A stretch of DNA of 6,692 nt. Origin: Cytophagia bacterium (GTDB lineage: Bacteria; Bacteroidota; Bacteroidia; Cytophagales; Cyclobacteriaceae). The notes under the pieces were generated by a model. The model saw nothing but the letters and a program-made list of their open reading frames with translations. It made no database searches and was not told the origin of the DNA. This document shows positions 1 through 6,692 of this stretch, one piece after another; position 1 is the first letter of the stretch; each line of letters opens with the position of its first letter. Where the stretch lies: assembly GCA_013373005.1 (NCBI GenBank), contig JABXIP010000235.1, positions 1-6,692 of the forward strand, in the 5' to 3' direction. The position numbers were made by a program, and so were the translations under genes.

Positions 1-1184
1 ATCTCAGGCTGAAAAATGGAGGTATAAGCATTGGACAGAAAAGGTCTGAGATCATATACATGTAAGACCAATTGTCCTTCTCGATGGCGGGCTTTTCGTA
101 CCAGCTCCAAATAGCTTAATACGAAATCAAAGACTACTGTAGCTCTCATCGGGTACCCCATGGTAACATTTACCTTGTGCTTTTGCATAGGCATGCTGTA
201 TAATAAAGGCACTAGTAGTTTCTCATCAGCCAGCACTACAGCTGTTTCTTCCGGTCTTGCTCCGGCATCAAGTAGTTCTGTTACCTTTTGGGCTGCTAAC
301 TGCGCCTGAGCCATATTCTGCGGAACAGCATGTATCGTGACTTGCTTCGCCTCTTTTAAGGAGTCGGCATCGAACACGACACTTTTAGGCCACTTAATAA
401 GGTAATCTCGAAGAAAGTCTCCTGCCTCTTCCTGCTTTTCTTCCAGATAATAACTATCTAAATCCCAATATAGCTGTGCCTTGTCAGCCTTAACCAGCGC
501 ATCGAAGATGATTTCTTCTGCCTTGGAAAGTGCATTGAAGCCACAAAAATGGTATTGCTCAAAACTATGATCGAAGCTCTCCTGAGATAGTATATTGGCC
601 AGGTTGCGATAGAGCATGCCACCATAAGCTTTTTCCTCTTTAGCCAATTCTTCCTGATAGACTTCGTAAACAGCACCTACCTCCTTCCATATCTTCAAGA
701 ATTCTGTTAGTAGCTTTGTCTTCTCTTGCTTTTCAGTAAGAGTTCTGTAACGCGCAATGATATCTCTGAATTCGTCATTATAGCCGAAAACATTGTCTAT
801 TTCCTTGATGTCCTGAAGGGCAGAATAGATTTTTCTCGCATCCGCCAAATATCGATCGATTTCATCATAATCCTTGAGGATAATCTTACCCCAGGCATAG
901 AAATCATCGAATTCTAAATCGCTGTCTTTGGTCTGATAAATTTTATAAAGATGAAAAAGAAGTGTGAGCTCATCGGTGATGGTCATTCCCGTCATACGCT
1001 GCACAAACTCTTCAATACTGAGAATGGCTGGCAGCATAAAATTCTGCTCTCCATAGGCTGCCAGCAGAGCTCTTTTAAAGAAGATTCCTCCCCGTTTGGT
1101 AGGAAATACAAAGCAGTGATTCTTCAGGCCAGAAAGCTGATCTGACTCAAATTGGGCTACTATGTTTTCGTGGAAGGATTTCAT
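1..1184 (-). CDS. addB: AddB-type recombination helicase/nuclease subunit, N-terminal part (runs off left edge)
   Basis: This is an uninterrupted reading frame of 394 codons from an ATG at 1184 that leaves the window in frame, so the C-terminal part is missing. AddB pairs with AddA in the cytoplasm to unwind and trim double-strand breaks for RecA-dependent repair. Bacteroidota AddB-like signatures are visible: FPTKRGG (residues 27-33) where a P-loop would sit, DDFYAWGKIILKDYDEID (93-110), AYGGMLYR (186-193), FCGFNALSKAE (213-223), and AVVLADEKLLVPLL followed by VNVTMGYPMRAT (315-349). The FPTKRGG segment is not a GxxxxGKT Walker A, so this subunit probably does not hydrolyse ATP there. The PD-(D/E)XK nuclease expected at the C-terminus lies outside the window. 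An AAAAGGA ribosome binding site ends about 10 bases upstream of the ATG, which overlaps the stop of the lipoprotein gene as ATGA. Family assignment is from recognised motifs only, but addA two genes upstream supports it strongly. Confidence 0.88.
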   Translation of the reverse strand, partial: MKSFHENIVAQFESDQLSGLKNHCFVFPTKRGGIFFKRALLAAYGEQNFMLPAILSIEEFVQRMTGMTITDELTLLFHLYKIYQTKDSDLEFDDFYAWGKIILKDYDEIDRYLADARKIYSALQDIKEIDNVFGYNDEFRDIIARYRTLTEKQEKTKLLTEFLKIWKEVGAVYEVYQEELAKEEKAYGGMLYRNLANILSQESFDHSFEQYHFCGFNALSKAEEIIFDALVKADKAQLYWDLDSYYLEEKQEEAGDFLRDYLIKWPKSVVFDADSLKEAKQVTIHAVPQNMAQAQLAAQKVTELLDAGARPEETAVVLADEKLLVPLLYSMPMQKHKVNVTMGYPMRATVVFDFVLSYLELVRKARHREGQLVLHVYDLRPFLSNAYTSIFQPE

Positions 1185-1666
1185 TTGAGTCTGATCCTTT
1201 TCAATTCCACCTTACCAAACTCAATGACTGAAAAGAGACCATTATTTGAGCCTAAATGACCGTAATTTCCTTTCTCAAACACTCCCTTTACTTCTAATTT
1301 CAAATTGTACATGTAATATTCATCATGAACCTTTGAGAAGAGACTATCTAGTTCATCACCCAACTCAAACCCATTCCTATATCCAAGCTCCACACTCAGG
1401 TTATCACAGCCCCTTCCATTCAAACCCCAATACTCTTCGATACCTGAATAAGAGGCTGTTACCCAAACCGTATCTCCTTCATATTCAGGTAGATCACAAA
1501 AATTCACAAAATCTTGCCTTATTCGAGAGTGATTAACAGAACTGCAGGAAAATGAAATGACAAAAAGAAGACACATTAAGGGGAATAAAATCCCCCTAGC
1601 CCCCTTTGTAAAGGGGGAATGCATGGTGCAAGATTCTTCTAAAGGAGGGATAATTACGTTCTTCAT
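1181..1666 (-). CDS. Small putative lipoprotein encoded between addA and addB
   Basis: A 161-residue protein of unknown function. A hydrophobic stretch (residues 25-40) is preceded by K21 and R24 and followed by C41 in the context ISFSCSS. This resembles a lipoprotein signal, but the lipobox is imperfect because position -3 is Ser. No acidic cluster follows C41, so a surface-export signal is not evident and periplasm-facing membrane anchoring is the better guess. The mature part has C57 and C87 (possible disulfide), a YEGDTVWVTASYSG strand region (62-75) and an LEVKGVFEKGNYGHLG segment (124-139). The last resembles an OB-fold-like pattern seen in small Bacteroidota lipoproteins (recalled, not searched). 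ATG 1666 is preferred because AAGGAGGTGG lies 7 bases upstream and it overlaps the addA stop. ATG 1624 (M15) and ATG 1576 (M31) are alternatives; M31 would leave no positively charged n-region. The gene also overlaps addB by ATGA. Residues 5-30 are encoded by a repeat-like palindrome. The gene is likely real; its function is unknown. Confidence 0.75.
   Translation of the reverse strand: MKNVIIPPLEESCTMHSPFTKGARGILFPLMCLLFVISFSCSSVNHSRIRQDFVNFCDLPEYEGDTVWVTASYSGIEEYWGLNGRGCDNLSVELGYRNGFELGDELDSLFSKVHDEYYMYNLKLEVKGVFEKGNYGHLGSNNGLFSVIEFGKVELKRIRLK
1194..1201 (-). promoter_or_regulatory. Ribosome binding site for addB
   Basis: Minus-strand AAAAGGAT ends 9-10 bases before the addB ATG at 1184 and lies inside the last codons of the lipoprotein gene. 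Spacing and sequence are acceptable but not ideal. The start is supported further by the ATGA overlap with the upstream stop codon. Confidence 0.55.
1580..1655. repeat. GC-rich palindromic element resembling a dispersed intergenic repeat, inside the 5' end of the lipoprotein gene
   Basis: On the plus strand CCCCCTTT (1600-1607) and AAAGGGGG (1610-1617) are perfect inverted 8-mers separated by two bases, so a real hairpin would open one or two pairs at the tip. A further CCCCC (1592-1596), joined by TAG, offers an alternative pairing with the same GGGGG arm. GGGGA (1580-1584) and TCCCC (1591-1595) form another small inverted pair. AAAGGAGGGATAAT (1641-1654) looks like a degenerate copy of AAAGGGGGAAT (1610-1620). 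The CCCCCTAGCCCCCTTT pattern resembles GC-rich repeats scattered between genes in many Bacteroidota and cyanobacterial genomes; that is recollection, not a search. Only one copy is present in this window. The boundaries are approximate. Confidence 0.6.
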
Positions 1667-4600
1667 GACTCCACCTCCTTTACCAAAACCGGTTCAACAT
1701 AGATTAAAAACCCAGACACCTTTTCATATCCCATAGCCTGAATGGCTTTCATATAGCGCTGTACCTGAGCATGATGGCTCTCACTTTCAACCTCCTTTTT
1801 GTAGTCAATTACGATAGCTTCCAGATCATTAATCAACAGACGATCGGGTTGATGCTCCCTGCCTTCAAACCAGATGGAACGTTCATTATACACTTCAAAA
1901 CCGTCTGAAAACCAGGGTGCAATCTGTTCCATGGCAAAGAGTTTTTCAATTCGCTCTTCCACCTGAGATACGACTTCTCCATTCATTTCCCCTGACTGAA
2001 GCCTCTGCCTCAATACAATGGGTAAGTCTTCCTTCACTCTGATGGAGGAAAGTACATCGTGCACCTGATTGCCCAGAGTAATGTTCTTGGCCTGTTCTGT
2101 ATCCTGCAGCATAAAGAAGCGATCAGAATCATTACGAATGGTAAGCTGCTCAAGAAACGAAGCAGCCGGGTAAATCTTCAAAGTCTCAGTTACAGAAACA
2201 TCTTCTTTGCTCCCAACTTTATCATGATCGTCCCCTTTACTGAATTCTATGTATATCGATTCTTCAAGCTGTTTCATATCCAGCTCCTCAAGCAAACCAA
2301 TCATCAATTGATGAATCTGGCTGGTGCCCGGCTTAGTCTTCGGAGCCGACAAATAAAGCTTCTCCCTTGGACGGGTAAAAGCCACATAAGTCTTATTCAG
2401 AATATCCAAGGCACTTTCTTCAGCCTCTTTATAATAGTCAGGCTCGAAATAAGAATCAGTGAGTAGCTTTCTATTGAAGTCGAGCGGAATGTATTTAAGC
2501 TCTTCATAGGCAGAAGGAATATGACCTGTCCAGAACTGATGAATAGTTGGCCGTGGTAAAATATCCCAACTGGTGAATGGAATAAACACGATGGGCGACT
2601 CCAAGCCCTTCGATTTATGGATGGATAGAATTCGAATGGCATTAGTCTGTTCGCTGGTTGAAACCGTTTGGTTCTCACCCTCCTTTGCCCACCATTCGAG
2701 GAAACTGGCGATGGAGTTTCTTCCTCGCTGACTTTGCTCCAGCACCAAATCAAGCAACTGTTGCAGGTAAATATCTGTACTCTCCTTCAGGTCGAAAATG
2801 ATCAACAACTCACAGACCAAATCGAATAGCGACTGCTGTTTGAGCGTTGGAATATGTTTGGTAAACGCTACTGGAAAACCGGCTGATTCAAGCGTTAATC
2901 GCTTCTTTTTGGAGGTCTCAAAAGCTTCCGAGTATTCCTGCCCTGTCAACCTCTTGAACAGAATGATAAGGCTTAGCGTCTGAACTTCGTCTTTATCTGA
3001 TTGCAGGTAATTCAACAACTCCATTACAAACATGACTAAATCACTTTGCTGAAGTTTCAGAGAATCTCCATTGATAAATGGAATTTTCTCCAACATTAGC
3101 TGATTGGCAATATCAGAAATTTCACTATTCCGGTTGACCAGAATGAGCATGTCCTTCAGCCCATAACCCTTCTCTTTGTTCAGCCTAATGTTCTGAATCA
3201 GATTCTCAATAGCCGAAGTTTTCCAACCATCCTCTTCAAAGAACTTCATGCTCACATAGCCACCCTCCTGCTTTTGAATCTGCTGTGTATGACCTTCAAA
3301 GGCCATTTCAAACAAGCTGCTTTCTGCCAACGACTCATTCTGTTTTAAAGCCTCAGGCAATCGATCGAATATGGCATTGTTGAAATGGATGATTTCGCTG
3401 AGACTTCGGTAATTATCCGAAAGATTTCTATCTGCTTCATTCGGATAAAACAGGCCAAGCTCCTCTTTGATCTGGCTCAATAATAGGCGCATATTCCCAC
3501 CTCTAAAACGGTAGATTGATTGCTTCACATCCCCTACAATCAACACTTCATGACCTTCAGAGAGGGCATTGACAATCAATGGTTTTAGGTTGAACCATTG
3601 GAAATTGGAAGTATCCTGAAACTCATCGATCATGATGTGTTTGTAGAAGCTTCCAAGTTTCTCAAAAATGAAAGGTGCATCTGCTTCCTGCAGCACCTCT
3701 TTCAGAATGATATTGGTATCCGAAATGAGCATCACATTATGCTCATCGCGATAGTCTTTCAATTTCTGATGAAGTGATTCTAACAAACCAAAGGCATAGA
3801 TATTCTTTAGAATGGCTTTGGCGGTATTGTAATGCTTTCGCTCTTTGGCAATAAACTGCAAAGCATCTGTTCCAATGTTAAACAAATCACTTTCACCCAC
3901 CTGACAAGCTAGATCGAAATTGGGGCTTTTCTTGGCTCCCCATTGCATACCACCCTCGAGTGTCTGAATAAAGCGCTTCTTGCTATCTATTTCGAAATCA
4001 AGATTATCTAGGGCATAGAAAGCGGCAATAGCTCCAGAACGACCATAATGAAAATCCTCAACTGTCAGTCCATTTTTGGAAAGCACCTCAAAGGCTTTAT
4101 TCGCAAAGGCCTTGGCAGTATTTTCAAACACCCGCACTTCCTTCTTCAGTTGATCAATCAACTTCTTAAGATCGGTCAGGTCTACTTTATGCTCACTGAA
4201 TCCATCCTGAAATTCTTCCCTAAACAGGTTCTTTCCTAACTTTTGAATCTGCTGATCTACATTCCAGCTTTTGTCATTCTCAACCTGATCTTTTGAAAAT
4301 TGGGTCAGCCAACTTTTGATCTCGGGCTGATCGTCCAACTCCCTGAAAAGGTTATCGATGGTTTCAGCCAGAGCAATTTCGGTATTCATTTCCACCTCAT
4401 AGCTGAGTGGTAGATTCAACTCGCGAGCAAATGATTTGAGTACTCTGGAAAAGAAGCTATCGATGGTAGAAATCTCAAAGCGGCTGTAATTATGAATGAT
4501 CAGATCGTATGCTTCATTGGCACGAGCGACAATTTGAGCAGCATCAAATCTTCCATCAAACTCATTCAGTAGTACTCTTTGAAGATCATTTTCTACACCT

Positions 4601-4785
4601 GAAGCCAAGTCCTCCAGGTTCTTCAAAATCCTGGATTTCATCTCCTCAGTAGCCTTATTGGTAAAGGTTATGGCCAGTACATTCCTGTAATCCTGAGGAT
4701 TAGCAATAAGCAACTTAATGTACTCTTTAACCAGTGTAAAGGTCTTTCCGGAACCGGCAGATGATTTGTAAACAGTTAGAGCCAA
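1663..4785 (-). CDS. addA: AddA-type UvrD-family helicase with C-terminal PD-(D/E)XK nuclease
   Basis: A complete 1040-residue protein, the ATP-driven 3'-5' helicase-nuclease subunit of an AddAB complex that processes double-strand breaks in the cytoplasm. Superfamily 1A motifs appear in order: Walker A SSAGSGKT (8-15), ITFTNKA (39-45), STIDSFF (106-112), Walker B IDEFQDT (386-392), VGDVKQSIYRFRGG (417-430), DNYRS (457-461), SIHKSKGLE (721-729) and YVAFTRPREKLYL (800-812). The nuclease domain has GNQVHD (H909), PDR (D981), VIDYKK (D994, K996) and HAQVQRY (Q1007, Y1011), so both active sites look intact. The usual DYKTG reads DYKKE here, but the catalytic lysine is kept. The start is TTG at 4785: an in-frame TAA lies eight codons further upstream and no ATG lies between, and the P-loop sits at the N-terminal position normal for Bacteroidota AddA. 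No good Shine-Dalgarno precedes it. The stop overlaps the lipoprotein start as ATGA. Confidence 0.95.
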   Translation of the reverse strand: MALTVYKSSAGSGKTFTLVKEYIKLLIANPQDYRNVLAITFTNKATEEMKSRILKNLEDLASGVENDLQRVLLNEFDGRFDAAQIVARANEAYDLIIHNYSRFEISTIDSFFSRVLKSFARELNLPLSYEVEMNTEIALAETIDNLFRELDDQPEIKSWLTQFSKDQVENDKSWNVDQQIQKLGKNLFREEFQDGFSEHKVDLTDLKKLIDQLKKEVRVFENTAKAFANKAFEVLSKNGLTVEDFHYGRSGAIAAFYALDNLDFEIDSKKRFIQTLEGGMQWGAKKSPNFDLACQVGESDLFNIGTDALQFIAKERKHYNTAKAILKNIYAFGLLESLHQKLKDYRDEHNVMLISDTNIILKEVLQEADAPFIFEKLGSFYKHIMIDEFQDTSNFQWFNLKPLIVNALSEGHEVLIVGDVKQSIYRFRGGNMRLLLSQIKEELGLFYPNEADRNLSDNYRSLSEIIHFNNAIFDRLPEALKQNESLAESSLFEMAFEGHTQQIQKQEGGYVSMKFFEEDGWKTSAIENLIQNIRLNKEKGYGLKDMLILVNRNSEISDIANQLMLEKIPFINGDSLKLQQSDLVMFVMELLNYLQSDKDEVQTLSLIILFKRLTGQEYSEAFETSKKKRLTLESAGFPVAFTKHIPTLKQQSLFDLVCELLIIFDLKESTDIYLQQLLDLVLEQSQRGRNSIASFLEWWAKEGENQTVSTSEQTNAIRILSIHKSKGLESPIVFIPFTSWDILPRPTIHQFWTGHIPSAYEELKYIPLDFNRKLLTDSYFEPDYYKEAEESALDILNKTYVAFTRPREKLYLSAPKTKPGTSQIHQLMIGLLEELDMKQLEESIYIEFSKGDDHDKVGSKEDVSVTETLKIYPAASFLEQLTIRNDSDRFFMLQDTEQAKNITLGNQVHDVLSSIRVKEDLPIVLRQRLQSGEMNGEVVSQVEERIEKLFAMEQIAPWFSDGFEVYNERSIWFEGREHQPDRLLINDLEAIVIDYKKEVESESHHAQVQRYMKAIQAMGYEKVSGFLIYVEPVLVKEVES
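1671..1680 (-). promoter_or_regulatory. Strong ribosome binding site for the lipoprotein gene, inside the end of addA
   Basis: Read on the minus strand the sequence is AAGGAGGTGGAGTCATGA. The AAGGAGG core (1680-1674) is 7 bases from the ATG at 1666, and the same bases encode the last residues (KEVES) of AddA. A near-perfect Shine-Dalgarno at a good distance, plus the ATGA overlap, selects ATG 1666 over the two downstream in-frame ATGs and suggests coupled translation after AddA. Confidence 0.75.
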
Positions 4786-4838
4786 ATGAGGTGTTCGTTT
4801 GACCTGAAATTAAGAAAGGCAATTGAATTAATCGGGAC
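4786..4838. other. Short gap between the secreted-protein gene and addA
   Basis: These 53 bases separate the TAA of the secreted-protein gene from the TTG of addA. No GC-rich hairpin followed by a T-run is visible on the minus strand; the best inverted pair is only AGGT/ACCT around a 9-base loop. No convincing TAnnTTTG-type Bacteroidota -7 box with a matching TTG upstream was found. Read-through from the upstream gene into addA is therefore possible, although the two genes are functionally unrelated. Confidence 0.4.
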
Positions 4839-6692
4839 TTATCGAATCAAATTGAAACTACCTCTATAAGTTTCTTCGAAGCTTACTTCATTCAAGCTAC
4901 CAGCATAGAAAACGAGATAAGAGTATTTGCCATCAGGAGCAATATCACCTTGATAAGTTCCATCCCAGCCTTCAGACAAATCTTCAGTAGAAAATACTAC
5001 CTGCCCCCACTTATTGAAGATCTGCATGTAGTAGCTCACCTGACAGTCAGCCACCGGTTTAAACGTATCGTTCGATCCATCATTATTCGGGCTAAACGCA
5101 GTCGGGAAGAATATTTTTGGGAAGCGTTCAGATACATCGATATCTAATGAGGTTTCACAGCCATTGGCATCTACAATTCTTACTGAATATGCTCCCTGGC
5201 TGAGTCCCGAAGCATTCGCATCATCAACTGTTGGCGCGTTACTCCAATAGAACTGGTAATCGGGGGTTCCTCCTTTCGCATCGATAAAGGCAGTTCCATC
5301 TGTAGCCTGAGGACATATAGGGTCATTGATTAGTGACTCTAAATCGGCTTCAAGCAAAGGCGGTTCGTCAATTGTGAAATTGGCCACTGCCTGACAACCA
5401 TTAGCATCCGTAACAGAAACAACATAGTCTCCCGGCCTCAGACCTGAATTGGTATGATCTGTCGTTATCACCTGATAGGCATTCGACTGCCAGTTGAACG
5501 TGTATTCACCATTTCCAAAAGGCGTACCACCCACCACCTCTAACTCAGCAAAACCATTGGTATCTTGAAAACAGCTCACCCCTTGTGCCGAAACATTCAA
5601 AATTTGAAGTCTTTCCGGCTGCCCGATGGTTACCGCAATAGTACTCTGACAACCCAGCTCATCGGTTATGGTAGCAGTGTAATTGCCAGTTCTCAAATTC
5701 GTAATATCCTCTCCTGATCGGCCATTATCCCACTCAACGGTGTAAGTTCCCTTACCACCCGTAATACTCAAATCAATAGCGCCCGTAGCCCCTCCATTAC
5801 ATAATACATCAGAATTGGAAGCCACAGCTACAATTGGTGGATAGACTTTCACATTTAATGTATCTGAGTAGCCTTCGCAGTCATCTATCAAAGGGTTAGA
5901 TTCGAGGTACCAAACCTTCCCTTCCACATTCTGATTCCATTCTATAAATACCTCCGTGTCATCAGCACTCATATTTTGAATGAACTGGCCACCATCTACA
6001 AACCATGTATACTCAGAACCATTAGTTGGCGTAACATAGTATCGTTGAGTCAAGCGATCGGCATCGCATACTTCAGAAAAAAGCCCATCGTCAGAAACCA
6101 ACGCTTCGGTAAACGGTGCAAGAGGTTCTAATCTTTTATTGATAATCACCGGAAGGGTAAGGGTGTCACCAACACATCCTATAGCACTTTTCGGTACCAC
6201 TTTAATACTGGCATCTGCTCTCGATGCTCCCCAATCCACCAAAATTGATTCACCGGTATTTGATCCGCTGATAGTACCACCATCCACAAACCACTCGTAG
6301 CTGAGCCCAGTATTTCCCAGTGCTGTATATTCAATGCCCGTAACATCCGGACAGACAGAGACTGGCCCCAAAAGATCATCTATTTTAGTTTCCTTCACCT
6401 CAACAGTTTTCACAACTGTTTCCGAAGTACCGCATGAGCCTTGACCATCAGAAGCTACCAGCACAATGTTGTAATAGCCGGGTTCAGAATATGTATGATT
6501 TACTGCTTCCCCAGTAGCCACTTCACCATCACCAAAATCCCATTCAAAAGTGTTAAAAAGTGGTGCTTCGCCTACCGGAACAATGTAGTTGGCTGTAAAC
6601 ACTATATCAGCATTCAGACAAGCCTCATCCTGAATAATACTGATATACTCATCATCTCCTTGAATCTTAAGATTTAAGTTTTCCAGAGCCAC
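4839..6692 (-). CDS. Secreted modular protein with PKD domains, SprB repeats and type B T9SS C-terminal domain (5' part outside window)
   Basis: This is the C-terminal 617 residues of a larger cell-surface or secreted protein; residue numbers count from the window edge. The GTG at 6692 is probably an internal Val codon, because a PKD domain begins almost at once and no signal peptide is present. Order: PKD domain with WDFGDG (51-56) and HTYSEPGYYNI (66-76); two PKD-like domains sharing YxWFVDGG (132-139 and 228-235); three SprB repeats (about 285-361, 363-443 and 447-522) with NGxxxG and ELGC or ANGC signatures; and a gliding-motility-type C-terminal domain (about 526-617) with FFPTAFSPNNDG, FNKWGQVVF and GWDGTYQG. 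That terminal domain is known in Bacteroidota as the type B signal for export by the type IX secretion system. Cysteines fall in one pair per domain. The role is probably adhesion or surface interaction, but no enzymatic domain is visible, so the exact function depends on the missing N-terminal part. Confidence 0.93.
   Translation of the reverse strand: MALENLNLKIQGDDEYISIIQDEACLNADIVFTANYIVPVGEAPLFNTFEWDFGDGEVATGEAVNHTYSEPGYYNIVLVASDGQGSCGTSETVVKTVEVKETKIDDLLGPVSVCPDVTGIEYTALGNTGLSYEWFVDGGTISGSNTGESILVDWGASRADASIKVVPKSAIGCVGDTLTLPVIINKRLEPLAPFTEALVSDDGLFSEVCDADRLTQRYYVTPTNGSEYTWFVDGGQFIQNMSADDTEVFIEWNQNVEGKVWYLESNPLIDDCEGYSDTLNVKVYPPIVAVASNSDVLCNGGATGAIDLSITGGKGTYTVEWDNGRSGEDITNLRTGNYTATITDELGCQSTIAVTIGQPERLQILNVSAQGVSCFQDTNGFAELEVVGGTPFGNGEYTFNWQSNAYQVITTDHTNSGLRPGDYVVSVTDANGCQAVANFTIDEPPLLEADLESLINDPICPQATDGTAFIDAKGGTPDYQFYWSNAPTVDDANASGLSQGAYSVRIVDANGCETSLDIDVSERFPKIFFPTAFSPNNDGSNDTFKPVADCQVSYYMQIFNKWGQVVFSTEDLSEGWDGTYQGDIAPDGKYSYLVFYAGSLNEVSFEETYRGSFNLIR
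5127..5840 (-). repeat. Three consecutive SprB-type repeats within the secreted protein
   Basis: Three units of roughly 75-80 residues share a plan: an early Cys with an acidic/Gly motif (LCNGGATG, SCFQDTNG, ICPQATDG), a GG(K/T) turn, a central Y-x(2-3)-W strand, a GxY strand (TGNYTATITD, PGDYVVSVTD, QGAYSVRIVD) and a closing LGC or NGC. The units are diverged in both protein and DNA, so this is an old duplication rather than a recent tandem expansion. SprB repeats are named after the Flavobacterium gliding adhesin. Confidence 0.85.

Noticed and set aside
726..1145. Plus-strand open frames of 63 and 64 codons
   Set aside because: They are antisense to the continuous AddB frame, have no recognisable domains, and are best explained as shadows.
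1580..1620. The GC-rich hairpin as a Rho-independent terminator
   Set aside because: No run of Ts follows on either strand at the right place, and it lies inside an open frame between genes that overlap by ATGA.
2059..2466. Plus-strand 135-codon open frame
   Set aside because: It is antisense to the well-conserved C-terminal half of AddA, shows no recognisable motif, and reads as a shadow.
4842..4862. TCAATTTG on the minus strand as a Bacteroidota -7 promoter box for addA
   Set aside because: It matches TAnnTTTG imperfectly, lies within the end of the upstream gene, and has no TTG element at the usual distance upstream.
6402..6420. Perfect inverted repeat AACAGTT-TTCAC-AACTGTT resembling an operator or hairpin
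   Set aside because: It lies in the middle of the secreted-protein coding frame, where ETVVKTV happens to use similar codons twice. There is no T-run and no gene boundary nearby.
5127..6420. Possible recent tandem duplication or CRISPR-like repeat in the modular protein
   Set aside because: The repeats are protein-level only (SprB and PKD-like units) with diverged DNA and no short identical spaced repeats.
6690..6692. GTG at the window edge as the true start of the secreted protein
   Set aside because: The frame is open to the edge, no signal peptide follows, and a PKD domain starts within about 20 residues. The protein must extend further upstream to be exported.

Overview
The window looks like a piece of a Bacteroidota chromosome, probably from a gliding or marine Cytophagales-type bacterium. 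The group-level call rests on two things: a protein with PKD domains, SprB repeats and a type B (gliding-motility-type) C-terminal secretion domain, and AddA/AddB proteins whose wording matches the Bacteroidota forms. Genus cannot be decided from the sequence. Base composition looks moderate and fairly even by eye.

All four real genes lie on the minus strand, so the genetic order runs from high to low coordinates. (1) 6692-4839 is the C-terminal 617 residues of a large secreted modular protein that begins outside the window: one PKD domain, two PKD-like domains, three SprB repeats and a type IX secretion sorting domain. (2) After a 53-base gap with no obvious terminator or promoter, 4785-1663 encodes a complete 1040-residue AddA-type helicase-nuclease with a TTG start. 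(3) 1666-1181 encodes a 161-residue putative lipoprotein that overlaps addA by four bases (ATGA) and has a strong ribosome binding site inside the end of addA. (4) 1184 to the left edge encodes the first 394 residues of an AddB-type protein, which overlaps the lipoprotein gene by another ATGA.

AddA and AddB are expected to form the heterodimer that resects double-strand DNA ends for homologous recombination (the RecBCD equivalent). The lipoprotein gene sits between the two subunit genes and is joined to both by translational-coupling overlaps, although its product should be exported and so has no evident role in DNA repair. Its first ~30 codons run through a GC-rich palindromic element that looks like a dispersed repeat, so the signal peptide appears to be partly built from repeat DNA. 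This is the most unusual feature of the window.

No RNA genes, CRISPR arrays, insertion sequences, origins or phage genes were seen. No stretch over 300 bases lacks a gene. I found no convincing sign of a wholly new multi-gene system.
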